Source: Deltaproteobacteria bacterium RBG_13_61_14 (lineage in GTDB: Bacteria > RBG-13-61-14). Taken from it: a stretch of DNA of 21,214 nucleotides. The notes under the pieces were generated by a model, which made no database searches, was not told the origin of the DNA, and saw only the letters and a list, made by a program, of their open reading frames with translations. The stretch spans positions 494 through 21,707 of the forward strand of contig MGQK01000118.1 of the NCBI GenBank assembly GCA_001797815.1, in the 5' to 3' direction. Shown piece by piece: positions 7,342 to 14,859 of this stretch (position 1 is its first letter; every line of letters begins with the position of its first letter). The position numbers and the translations under genes are program-made.

Positions 7342-9912
7342 TCAGAACGCCCAGTTGGGTTGGTGCAGGTAGTTCTGCTCCTCGATGGAGTAGCCGATAT
7401 CAAAGGTGGCCATCACCGCCGGGGGCACGTGGATGCGGATGACGAAGCCGTAGCCCCAGTGCCAGGACTGCTGCCAACTCCTAAGCTCGAAGATATCATG
7501 CATCACCACCCCGGTGTCCACGAACAGCGCCCAGTCCACGAACTTCCAGTAGGCCCAGCGGTATTCGAGGTTGATCCAGGCGGCGTCGTAGTCGCGGAAG
7601 CGGTCGCCGAAAAAGCCGCGGAGATTGGAGCCTCCGCCCAGGGGGGTGAGGTCGTAAAAGGGGACGTCGAGGATCTGCCGGCCGCGGAAATCAATTTCCG
7701 GGGAGATCAGGTGGGTGAAGACGACCCGGCCGGCCAGGGAGCGGCGCTTGTTGGGACCGAAGAACTTGGTCAGGAAGGTCCTGCGGTCGCTGAACCAGTG
7801 GTCCATGGGCAGGTTATTGAGCCAGCGGGGCTCCAGGTATCCGCGCAGGTCCAATACGAGGCGGGTGAAGTTGTAGTTGGCGCCGATCATGGGATGGACG
7901 AACTCGACGGTGAACTTCTGGTAATTGCCCCGGTGGGGGACCTGGTAATCGTCGCGGAAATCCCGGTAAAATTCGAGCTGGATCCGGTTGTCATAACCGC
8001 CCTCCCGGCCATAGGTAGGCGGGCCCCAGCGCTCTTCCATGATCTCTTCGCTTAAGCCGAAATGGTCTTCCAATCGGTCGTAAATGATGCCCCCGGAACG
8101 GGCCTGTTGTCCGGGCTTGAGGGTCATGAATCGGCAGCTAAGCTCGGTGTCCACCCCGTAATGGTCCAGGAAGTGCTTGCGGAAGGTCACCGAGCCTTCG
8201 TATTTCACCCACCAATACAGGGAGCGGTGGTCCTTGGGCGCAGCGTTGCCCTGGCCGAAGAAACTTTCGGAAGGGAACTCCTGCAGCTCCAGGAAAAAAC
8301 GGAGGTCTTCCAGGTATCCGGTGCCCGGGATCTTGGAGATGTCGAACAGGTACCACTGGAAGTTGCGGTCGGTCCGGATGAACATGAGGTTGAGCATGGT
8401 CCCGGTGCCCAACAGGTCGGCGTCCACGTAACTGGGGCCCCCGCCGTAGCCGATGTTGTAGGGGTCCAGCCAGAAATTGGGCAGCACCGCCCGGGTCACC
8501 TTCTGTTCCTCCGGCTTCTCCTCGGCCGTGGGGACGGGCTGGTCCTTTTCCTTGCGCTGGTCCGGCGCCGGCGGAGCCCCGGGAAGCTCGGCCAAGAGTT
8601 CCCGGTTGTCGGTGAACACTGTCAGGGGGCGCCGAAAGGAATCCATGTAGGGCTTTTCCATTCCCGGCTGATACGGCTCCGGCCGGAACCAGAAGACCAG
8701 CCGCAAAGGCTTGGGCTTGTGCCCGATCTTTTCCAGGTGCCGGACCGCGAACCCGAACTTGCCCATCATCCCTGATTCCTCTTCCGGCGGATCGGGCTTG
8801 TTGCTTTGATCGTTGAAGTAGAGGTCTTTGTGCAGCGGGAGGTCGCCCGGCAGGGCCAGGTAAGAAAAAATGGTCCCGGCTTTGCCGGTCACCGCGACCC
8901 ACTCGGTGGGACCGTAATTCATCCCCAGCTCCTGCGGCTCCAGGGTGCCGTCCACCGGGACCCCTTTCGGGTTCTTCTCGCTGAGGAAGGTCATCCGGTC
9001 CGCCTCCGAGCTCAGGTCCAGGGCCAGGGTGTAAGTGGATAGGTTGACCGGTCCGAGATAGATCGGCGGCCGGGTATTCAGCAGGTATTCCACGTGGTCC
9101 GAGTAAAAGGTGATGGTGTTGATCACCCGGATCTGCGCGTTAAACCAGCTCTCCAGGACCGACTCGGTCTCCACGATGATCCGGATCGGCCCGACCTTGA
9201 TCCCCCGGCCGTAATAATGGAAGTCCTCTTCGCTGAGGCTGTAGGCGGAAAGTCCCCGGGCCACGGCCACGTCCAGCCGCGTCTTGAAGCGGTCCACCAG
9301 GTCCGGGCCGGGTCCGCCGGGCCCCAGGATCTGGAGCTGGTCGAAATTCACCGGGTTTCCTTCCGGGAAGCCCAGGAGGTAACTCTTGCCGGTGTAAAAC
9401 CGGAAGCTATCATCGGCGCGCACGTAGCTTTCCGGCGCATTAGCCGGCGGCCGATCGAACGCGCAAAGGTAGGCGAAACCCTGGTTTCCCGTTTCGGGTT
9501 CTTGCACCCGCAGCTCGGCACAGACCCGGGCCTCGGCCGGCATCTGACCCGGCGCTGCCGGCGGACCCAGGTCCCGGCTCATGAACGCGAGCTGGTCATT
9601 GTAATCAAAGGCAGGGTCGTAGTCCGTCCGCACCCGCTTGCCGGCGTTGGTCGCATAGGCCAGATGCTCCCGACGCCGGGTCCAGCTCTGATAGACCGAC
9701 ACTTCCATCCGCTCGTCAATTTGAAAAGGGATCACGCCGAGCCGGCCCTCGGTCACAGCCAGGAGCCGGAGAGCCTCGACCGGCTGGGTCAAGACCGCGG
9801 GCAGGTTCTGCGCCTCGACCACGATCGGACTGTTGACTGAGAAGGTTCCTTGCGCCCCGGCCGGCCCGGCCGCCAGCCAGGTCGCGACCAGGAGCCACCA
9901 CCATTTCTGCAT
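7342..9912 (-). CDS. Outer-membrane protein with Omp85/BamA-like C-terminal barrel
   Basis: An 856-residue protein. Residues 1-20 are a Sec signal peptide (WWWLLVATWLAAGPAGA). Residues ~21-435 form a beta-rich domain that I do not recognise and that shows no obvious POTRA repeats. A charged Pro/Glu linker (PAPDQRKEKDQPVPTAEEKP) follows near residue 450. The C-terminal ~375 residues have amphipathic strands, GGGSNLRGFFGDRF with the LRGF motif (764-767) equivalent to VRGF/Y of Omp85 loop 6, and NLEYRW. The protein ends in Phe, as most barrel proteins recognised by BAM do. GGAAGGGG lies upstream of the ATG. It probably sits in the outer membrane. Export, assembly or lipid handling are all possible, and the N-terminal domain decides which. 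Confidence 0.8.
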   Translation of the reverse strand: MQKWWWLLVATWLAAGPAGAQGTFSVNSPIVVEAQNLPAVLTQPVEALRLLAVTEGRLGVIPFQIDERMEVSVYQSWTRRREHLAYATNAGKRVRTDYDPAFDYNDQLAFMSRDLGPPAAPGQMPAEARVCAELRVQEPETGNQGFAYLCAFDRPPANAPESYVRADDSFRFYTGKSYLLGFPEGNPVNFDQLQILGPGGPGPDLVDRFKTRLDVAVARGLSAYSLSEEDFHYYGRGIKVGPIRIIVETESVLESWFNAQIRVINTITFYSDHVEYLLNTRPPIYLGPVNLSTYTLALDLSSEADRMTFLSEKNPKGVPVDGTLEPQELGMNYGPTEWVAVTGKAGTIFSYLALPGDLPLHKDLYFNDQSNKPDPPEEESGMMGKFGFAVRHLEKIGHKPKPLRLVFWFRPEPYQPGMEKPYMDSFRRPLTVFTDNRELLAELPGAPPAPDQRKEKDQPVPTAEEKPEEQKVTRAVLPNFWLDPYNIGYGGGPSYVDADLLGTGTMLNLMFIRTDRNFQWYLFDISKIPGTGYLEDLRFFLELQEFPSESFFGQGNAAPKDHRSLYWWVKYEGSVTFRKHFLDHYGVDTELSCRFMTLKPGQQARSGGIIYDRLEDHFGLSEEIMEERWGPPTYGREGGYDNRIQLEFYRDFRDDYQVPHRGNYQKFTVEFVHPMIGANYNFTRLVLDLRGYLEPRWLNNLPMDHWFSDRRTFLTKFFGPNKRRSLAGRVVFTHLISPEIDFRGRQILDVPFYDLTPLGGGSNLRGFFGDRFRDYDAAWINLEYRWAYWKFVDWALFVDTGVVMHDIFELRSWQQSWHWGYGFVIRIHVPPAVMATFDIGYSIEEQNYLHQPNWAF

Positions 9913-10169
9913 TTTGCCCCTTCCCGCGCGCGCTCGCCTGTGGCGCTGAAGGCCCGACTATTTTACGCAGGTTACTTGGCGCTTGGCAAGAAAAATTTGT
10001 GGTTCTTCAACCTTTTACGTGGATTTCGCACTTGGCCGCTAACCCTGAAAATCTTCAAGGGGGACAGGCATTCCTGTTTTGCGTTTCGCCCCACGCTTCG
10101 CGGGGTCATCCTCTTTCTTCTTTTTTTTCCCCAATATACGACATACGATATACGACATACCTCTTCAAT
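9913..10169. repeat. Intergenic region with CATACGA heptamers and dispersed repeat
   Basis: It lies upstream of the Omp85-like gene. Four heptamers TATACGA, CATACGA, TATACGA and CATACCT occupy 10135-10162. The segment 10114-10168 (pyrimidine run, CATACGA heptamers, CTCTTCAA) is repeated at 10403-10460. No gene is seen. Confidence 0.75.
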
Positions 10170-10293
10170 AACTGCAACATTTTTACACTAATAGGGGACA
10201 GTGAAGTTTGAAGGGTGAAGGGTGAAGGATGAGGTCTGAAATCAAACGATTGTTCGAGATGCTAACCTGGCGATTTCTCAAGCTCTTTTTGCC
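10170..10293 (+). repeat. Dispersed element copy 2 (upstream box, heptamers, ORF start)
   Basis: It begins AACTGCAACATTTTTACA (10170-10187), then six GAAGGGT-type heptamers (10203-10244) that run through the start codon at 10229, then GATGCTAACCTGGCGATTT. It matches 3711-3820 in order and content, with two extra heptamers. Confidence 0.75.
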
Positions 10294-10600
10294 CCAATGC
10301 CCCCAAGATGCACCCCCATTTCCGGCCCCGGCCCTTCCAAATCCCCAGATACTCCTCTCCGACTACCCGGGAACCAACTTAACCTGGCAAAATTTCTATT
10401 GGTTTCTTCTTCTTCTCTTTCCCGACATACTACATACGACATACGATATACCCTCTTCAAACGTCCCCCCATCCTGCACGCCAACCACCCCATACTGCGC
10501 AGCAGCCACCCCATCCTGCCAGCGAACCACCCCATCCTGCGCGGCAACCACCCCAGGTTTTCCGGGTGGGGACCATCTCTCCCGGTCTATCAACCGCTAA
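10229..10600 (+). CDS. Possible 123-aa protein with heptapeptide-repeat tail (copy 2)
   Basis: The ORF starts MRSEIKRLFEMLTWRFLKLF, matching the first 21 residues of the ORF at 3756 in a gap-free alignment. A hydrophobic stretch (NFYWFLLLLFPDIL) lies mid-protein. The tail has four 7-residue units: PPSCTPT, TPYCAAA, TPSCQRT and TPSCAAT, with a conserved cysteine at position 4. The ORF at 3756 has leucine in that position in its own units. AAGG abuts the ATG, so a ribosome site is present but very close. The middle of the ORF includes a dispersed repeat (10403-10460), which weakens the coding case. No family is recognised. Confidence 0.35.
   Translation: MRSEIKRLFEMLTWRFLKLFLPQCPQDAPPFPAPALPNPQILLSDYPGTNLTWQNFYWFLLLLFPDILHTTYDIPSSNVPPSCTPTTPYCAAATPSCQRTTPSCAATTPGFPGGDHLSRSINR
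10403..10460. repeat. Second copy of the CATACGA dispersed repeat
   Basis: A pyrimidine-rich run is followed by heptamers CATACTA, CATACGA, CATACGA and TATACCC (10426-10453) and CTCTTCAA. It parallels 10114-10168. Confidence 0.75.
10468..10551. repeat. 21-bp tandem repeat, four units
   Basis: Four contiguous 21-bp units start at 10468, 10489, 10510 and 10531. Each begins CCCATCCTGC or CCCATACTGC and ends CAC. The array continues into CCCAGG. There are no spacers, so it is not a CRISPR. Like the array at 3989, it lies downstream of a copy of the shared leader element. Confidence 0.9.
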
Positions 10601-10683
10601 CACACCTGGTTGCCCGGCTCTTAAACTTTGTTTGAAGACCTGACCCCATCCTTTCAGAGAGGAGGAGCAATAGCTTCAAAACA

Positions 10684-10718
10684 GGCATGAGGCGTGAGGC
10701 TGAAGGCAGGAGGCTCCG
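10684..10718. repeat. Heptamer array (GGCATGA-type), five units
   Basis: GGCATGA, GGCGTGA, GGCTGAA, GGCAGGA and GGCTCCG run in tandem. They end a few bases before the stop codon of the DndE-ATPase gene and are related to 3570-3590. The array marks the GC-rich side of the island boundary. Confidence 0.75.
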
Positions 10719-10721
10719 GAC

Positions 10722-12257
10722 TCAAACGCCGGATCCTAGTCCTCTAATTCTTTGAAAATATTGACTTGCTTCAATCTCAGAGTAAGGTACATTTGTGCTT
10801 TGTGAGTGGTTAACAATACAGTGGCCGGTAGGAAGATTCTGAATTTGCTCAGATATTTGAGACCTACTTGAACCCTTACAAGATGTAAGTATTTGAGCTT
10901 CTACCCAGGACACACGACAATGAAAAACAAAAAAGGTACCAATAAGTTCTCTTATATCTTGGCTAGCACAAAGAGATTTGGGCGTTTGCGTGGCAAGCAT
11001 TACAATAAAGCCAGAATCTGCAGACTCACGCAAAAGTTTTTCTAGAAAATAATTCTTTACATGTAGATAGTTATGAGCTTCATCAATTACAATGCATGAT
11101 CTAATTGCCCGTGTGCCAGAATCGGCGTCGATTTCAGCACGTGGCAAGGTAGAACATTCACTAGCAAAGCTTGCCAGAATAAGCGATGCCACAATAGCTC
11201 TATGTTTCTCAGGGACTCCCTCAAGTTTTACGATTGCGCTAGAACTACTCAAAAAGCGTCTTGAAGTTGAAGTCGGGTCTGCTCTTTCAAATAATGAAAG
11301 GTTCACAAAAGAATCAAGCATTTCTGTAAGAGTATCTCGTGCATCGCCATATTCGCTTAAAACATTTTCGCGAACTTCATCAAAGTCTGGATAGGGAACT
11401 GATTTTCCTCGACGCGCTTCATAAGATTGAATGATAGCGTTGCGAAGATAACTTTTTTGTTTATTTCGTATACTTCTATCGAATGCTGCCATGAGGTCAC
11501 ATTTTTCCTGAGCAGATTTTCTGATTTCGCGTTCACTATAATCAGATAAGATGAATGGATTTATCGGCAAAGGCGCCTTATCTGGGTTAAGAATCTCAAT
11601 ACCAAGATTTTCTGCAAATTCATCTAAGGAATCATCTTTACGATAAGCTAAAAATATGAAGTTAGAACGACCGCTTGTTTTTTCTCTAAGTTGTGCAAGA
11701 ATGTCAAGAAGAAGTTGAGTCTTGCCTGAGCGCGTCTCTCCTAAAATAGCAGTATGAGGATTTGCTCTCGAATCATTTAATTTCCAATAAAAAGGCTGCT
11801 CCTTTCGACCTTCCAAATGGCCGACCAGAATCTCCATGCTCTCACTCGCATTAACTGAAGCAATAAAGGGAGATGATAAAAATGAAGTCAATCTAGATTC
11901 AAGTTCTACAAAAGCCATATTTATATCTCCATTATTTTTATAAAGTTTGTGTATAGTCTGAGCACCTTCATTAATATGATTGCATATTAATTCTAGGCAT
12001 TTATCTGTATTGTAATCTATTTGATATAATGATGCGACAAAAGCTGAAAGAATACCTTCTGGGTCAATAAGAGACATATGTAGTCGAAAGCCCCCTGCTT
12101 TATCATGAATAACGTCAGAAAAGTCACGTCTGCCAGATTCCTTTAATGAAACTACAGCAGCAATTCTTGCCAAATCCTTTTTTGTAATGCCTGATAGTTC
12201 AGAAAGTTCACGAAGTATTGAGTTGGTCTCTCCGCTAGTAAGCATTTCTCTAGGCAT
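10722..12257 (-). CDS. DndE fused to a HerA/FtsK-like ATPase
   Basis: A 511-residue protein. Residues ~5-115 match DndE, the small DNA-binding partner of phosphorothioation systems: TNSILRELSELSGITKKDLA, RIAAVVSLKESG and HINEG (94-98, HINRG in the family). Residues ~140-505 form a P-loop ATPase: Walker A GETRSGKT (173-180), Walker B IVIDEAH (Asp392, Glu393) and LATQTPKSL (421-429), the latter typical of HerA/FtsK/VirB4 motors. AGGAGG lies seven bases before the ATG, overlapping the end of the dndD-like gene 11 bases upstream. From memory, DndE-ATPase fusions exist in some Dnd islands, but here no DndB or DndC is nearby. The last residues (GLGSGV) and the TGA appear to come from the GC-rich flank, so the native C-terminus may be lost. 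Confidence 0.85.
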   Translation of the reverse strand: MPREMLTSGETNSILRELSELSGITKKDLARIAAVVSLKESGRRDFSDVIHDKAGGFRLHMSLIDPEGILSAFVASLYQIDYNTDKCLELICNHINEGAQTIHKLYKNNGDINMAFVELESRLTSFLSSPFIASVNASESMEILVGHLEGRKEQPFYWKLNDSRANPHTAILGETRSGKTQLLLDILAQLREKTSGRSNFIFLAYRKDDSLDEFAENLGIEILNPDKAPLPINPFILSDYSEREIRKSAQEKCDLMAAFDRSIRNKQKSYLRNAIIQSYEARRGKSVPYPDFDEVRENVLSEYGDARDTLTEMLDSFVNLSLFERADPTSTSRRFLSSSSAIVKLEGVPEKHRAIVASLILASFASECSTLPRAEIDADSGTRAIRSCIVIDEAHNYLHVKNYFLEKLLRESADSGFIVMLATQTPKSLCASQDIRELIGTFFVFHCRVSWVEAQILTSCKGSSRSQISEQIQNLPTGHCIVNHSQSTNVPYSEIEASQYFQRIRGLGSGV

Positions 12258-12268
12258 AACTTGTCCTC

Positions 12269-14371
12269 CTAAAAATATTGGTTCTCACGTACATATGTAG
12301 AATGAAGGCTAGCATCAAATTCAAGTAAACATTTTTGAATGATGTGTTTTTCCAGAGTATCAATATTTTGTGAACCTATTTCATCGGGTTGAGAAAGAAG
12401 TATTACTTGCCTTGCGGCCCTAGGAAAAAACTTAGTCAAGACACATTGTCTGTTTTTATCATCTAGACCAGAAAGAGGAGTATCAATCACTAGAGGAATA
12501 CTACTTGGAGCAGATTTACATAAACCACCAAGCAGCGCAAGAGCGTAAAGCTGTTTTATACCTCTGGAAAGCCTTTGAGCTACTATTGGTGATCCCTGTA
12601 AATAAATTGTTGGAAAATAGGTTTCGGGGTCGAAAGCAATCTTGCCTTCACGATCATCATAAACTGCACTACTAAGAAGCAATTTGAATATTTTTGTAGT
12701 TTCATCTTCCAAAGATTTCAATCTCTCTTTTCTAAGCATATCAACATATGAATTAAGAACTTTAATTGATGTTCTTGCTAGAGACAATATCTTTTGTTCC
12801 ACTGATTTCTGACCTTTGATATCTTCTAACCTATCTAATTCTTCATGTAGCTTATTTATATCCTCAATTTTCTTCTCCTTTTCTCTTGTTAGATGATCCA
12901 ATTTATCACTATTTGCCTGAAATTCCGCACCATTATTTCTTATTTTAACGATAAGAATATCCTGGTTCCTCTTTGCTTCAGGAGATAGCTTTAATTCTTC
13001 GATTTCATTATCAATAAGCTCAATTTCTTGATCCAGAGCTATTTTTTGATTAAAAAGACCGGCATAACTAAGAGAATTTGCTTCGATCTTTTGGATAGTA
13101 TTTGATATAGATCTAGCTGTAGAAATAGATAAAGGAGAGCTGAGACCATCTTCAATTTCAGGAAATTCCTCGCTGATAATCTCATTCAAATAATTTGAAA
13201 TTCTTTGAGAGATCACTTTAGGTTCAGGGAATTGAGATTTCACATTACAAAGATAGCAGGTTCCAGATTGTTTATGATATTCTTCAAGCCGACTGCTCAA
13301 TTTCTCAAAATATTTACGGGCTAAAATTGCTGCATCCTTCTGAGAAAGATTATCACTCTGAGTAAGAACTCTTTTGAGTTCCTTATATAGAAGTTGATAT
13401 GGATAAGTATCTGTCAAATGAGATTTTAATTCTTTCTCAATTTGGTTGCGTTTAGCCTGAAGCTGTTCTCTTCTCTTTATTCTTTCAATTTCGAGCCGTT
13501 GCGATTTCGGACCTCCATATCTAAGGAAAAGCTCATTATATTGATTTTCGAGATCATTTTTCTCTTTTTGTATCCTATCAAGTTCAGATTTAGTATTTTC
13601 GATATCTATAGCCAATTCTTCCTTTTCACCTTCTGTTTTCTTAAGTTGACCACGGGCGCTCATTATTTCTCCGTCAAGCTTTTCAATTGATTCTGAGCGA
13701 ATTTCCGTTACAATATATTTCTGCAAATGATCCTTCAGATTAACATAAAGTTGTATTCCAAGTAAACGCTCAATGGCTTGTGGAATGTCTTTGCTTGATC
13801 TCTCTGGTGCTGCAAAATGTTCCACTTTTTCACCATCAAAAAAGAAAAATTGAGCAGTTTCCCAAGGGATTATTGAGAGCTCAACCCATTGCTTTATCTC
13901 TTCACTATTCCAATCCATTAATTTTGTTCCATTCTCGTAGATTGACAGTGTTTCTTCTAGATTTGGCAAAATTGAATTATCTGATCGTCTAATACGTCTT
14001 GGTTTCCAAATACGTTCAATGGTTATCTCGTCATTTTCATCCTCATAAGTAACAGCAAGTCTTATATCATTATTGTCGCGCTCTCTAATATGACGTGCCA
14101 GCCCATCTCTATCATCTTTATATTTGTATGCTCCGTTTACATAGTCTATCATATCAGCGGGTTGTTGTACCTTGATTGATCCATCACGACTTTCAAATCG
14201 GCCATAAAGGCATAGATGAATAGCACCAAGAAACGAGGTTTTTCCAGCGCCATTCCTCCCTCCAATTAAGTAAATGTTACGATAAGCATTTTCGTCTGGA
14301 GGTGCGAAATTGAATTCCGTTTTCTTAGAATAGCATCGAAAGTTTTCGATCTCCAGCTTTCGAAGAATCAT
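12269..14371 (-). CDS. dndD: DndD-like SMC/RecN-type ATPase
   Basis: A 700-residue protein with an ABC-type ATPase head split by coiled coils. It starts MILRKLEIENFRCYSKKTEF, with Walker A GRNGAGKT (38-45) and FFFFDGEKVEHFA (175-187), a stretch typical of DndD. Coiled coil occupies about 225-315 and 445-525, separated by a CYLC zinc-hook (Cys372, Cys375). The signature LSRGIKQLYALAL begins at 601, and Walker B with D-loop is IPLVIDTPLSGLD (625-637). DndD supplies ATPase activity to the DndCDE complex that places sulfur in the DNA backbone. The start overlaps the upstream stop as TAATG, so translation is coupled. Base use is strongly AT-rich compared with flanking genes, indicating transfer. 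Another SMC-like defence ATPase is possible, but the DndE partner supports DndD. Confidence 0.88.
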   Translation of the reverse strand: MILRKLEIENFRCYSKKTEFNFAPPDENAYRNIYLIGGRNGAGKTSFLGAIHLCLYGRFESRDGSIKVQQPADMIDYVNGAYKYKDDRDGLARHIRERDNNDIRLAVTYEDENDEITIERIWKPRRIRRSDNSILPNLEETLSIYENGTKLMDWNSEEIKQWVELSIIPWETAQFFFFDGEKVEHFAAPERSSKDIPQAIERLLGIQLYVNLKDHLQKYIVTEIRSESIEKLDGEIMSARGQLKKTEGEKEELAIDIENTKSELDRIQKEKNDLENQYNELFLRYGGPKSQRLEIERIKRREQLQAKRNQIEKELKSHLTDTYPYQLLYKELKRVLTQSDNLSQKDAAILARKYFEKLSSRLEEYHKQSGTCYLCNVKSQFPEPKVISQRISNYLNEIISEEFPEIEDGLSSPLSISTARSISNTIQKIEANSLSYAGLFNQKIALDQEIELIDNEIEELKLSPEAKRNQDILIVKIRNNGAEFQANSDKLDHLTREKEKKIEDINKLHEELDRLEDIKGQKSVEQKILSLARTSIKVLNSYVDMLRKERLKSLEDETTKIFKLLLSSAVYDDREGKIAFDPETYFPTIYLQGSPIVAQRLSRGIKQLYALALLGGLCKSAPSSIPLVIDTPLSGLDDKNRQCVLTKFFPRAARQVILLSQPDEIGSQNIDTLEKHIIQKCLLEFDASLHSTYVRENQYF

Positions 14372-14550
14372 TAACTTTCCTTTCTAAGGGTAATTTCTTC
14401 TTCGAGGATGAGTTTGAGGTCCCTCTTAAGGCCACGTTTACGGATCATTTCCTTTTTGTTATTTTCGCATTGAAGAAGCTTTTCAAGACAATCTGGAGTG
14501 AGATTATTTTCTATGCAAATCTTTCTCAGGCGATCATTAATGAATTGCAT
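14371..14550 (-). CDS. 59-aa protein at the head of the dnd-like cassette
   Basis: The protein reads MQFINDRLRKICIENNLTPD at its start and ends LILEEEITLRKES. It is highly charged, predicted helical and lacks a signal peptide. The start is ATG 14550 with AGGAGG eight bases upstream; a TTG one codon earlier is less likely. Its TAA shares one base with the dndD ATG (TAATG), so the two are translationally coupled. Small proteins in this position next to DndD are known in DNA-modification islands, from memory. The role is unproven; an adaptor for DndD or the DndE-ATPase is an inference. Confidence 0.7.
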   Translation of the reverse strand: MQFINDRLRKICIENNLTPDCLEKLLQCENNKKEMIRKRGLKRDLKLILEEEITLRKES

Positions 14551-14859
14551 CAACTAAACCTCCTAGTCGGGGACTCCTTGCCAAACTTAATCTTATTGAG
14601 ATCAAAGTTCAAACGGGGCAGGGAAAGATGGGGAGCCTTGCCTTGGGAGCGGCCGGCCTGGCCTGCCTGGGGGACTGGGCCTTGCATGGTGGCAGTATGG
14701 CATAGGCCGAAAAATTTGTCAAGAAAAAATTGAGCTTGATGACAGACACGGATTCTCTGTTCCTCTGCGCCTCTGACTCTGCGCAATCTGCGAAATCTGC
14801 GGATCGCTCTTTTTTTAGCGGTTGACAGACCAGAATGTCTGTCCCACCGGAGGAAGGAA
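14551..14859. other. Leader of the dnd-like cassette and repeat-rich spacer
   Basis: Bases up to about 14610 are AT-rich like the cassette. The rest is GC-rich intergenic text. A minus-strand ORF from ATG 14687 (MQGPVPQAGQAGRSQGKAPH at its start) ends in a TGA that overlaps the ATG of the 59-aa gene (TGATG). Coding is doubtful. At 14755-14810 CTCTGCG/AATCTGCG short repeats occur. At 14824-14843 GACAGAC/GTCTGTC forms a 7-bp hairpin just downstream of batE, without a U-run. No other gene is seen. Confidence 0.6.
14694..14722 (-). promoter_or_regulatory. Candidate promoter of the dnd-like cassette
   Basis: On the minus strand a perfect TTGACA (14722-14717), a 17-base spacer and CATACT (14699-14694) point towards the 59-aa gene. 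The predicted transcription start (near 14687) coincides with an ATG that opens a 45-codon leader ORF. Confidence 0.55.

Noticed and set aside
7303-9840. Long plus-strand frames opposite the Omp85-like gene
   Set aside because: Antisense shadows; the minus strand encodes a signal peptide, barrel motifs and terminal Phe.
14824-14843. Rho-independent terminator of the bat operon
   Set aside because: The GACAGAC/GTCTGTC stem is short and lacks a following U-run on the minus strand; the sequence looks like a common dispersed motif.
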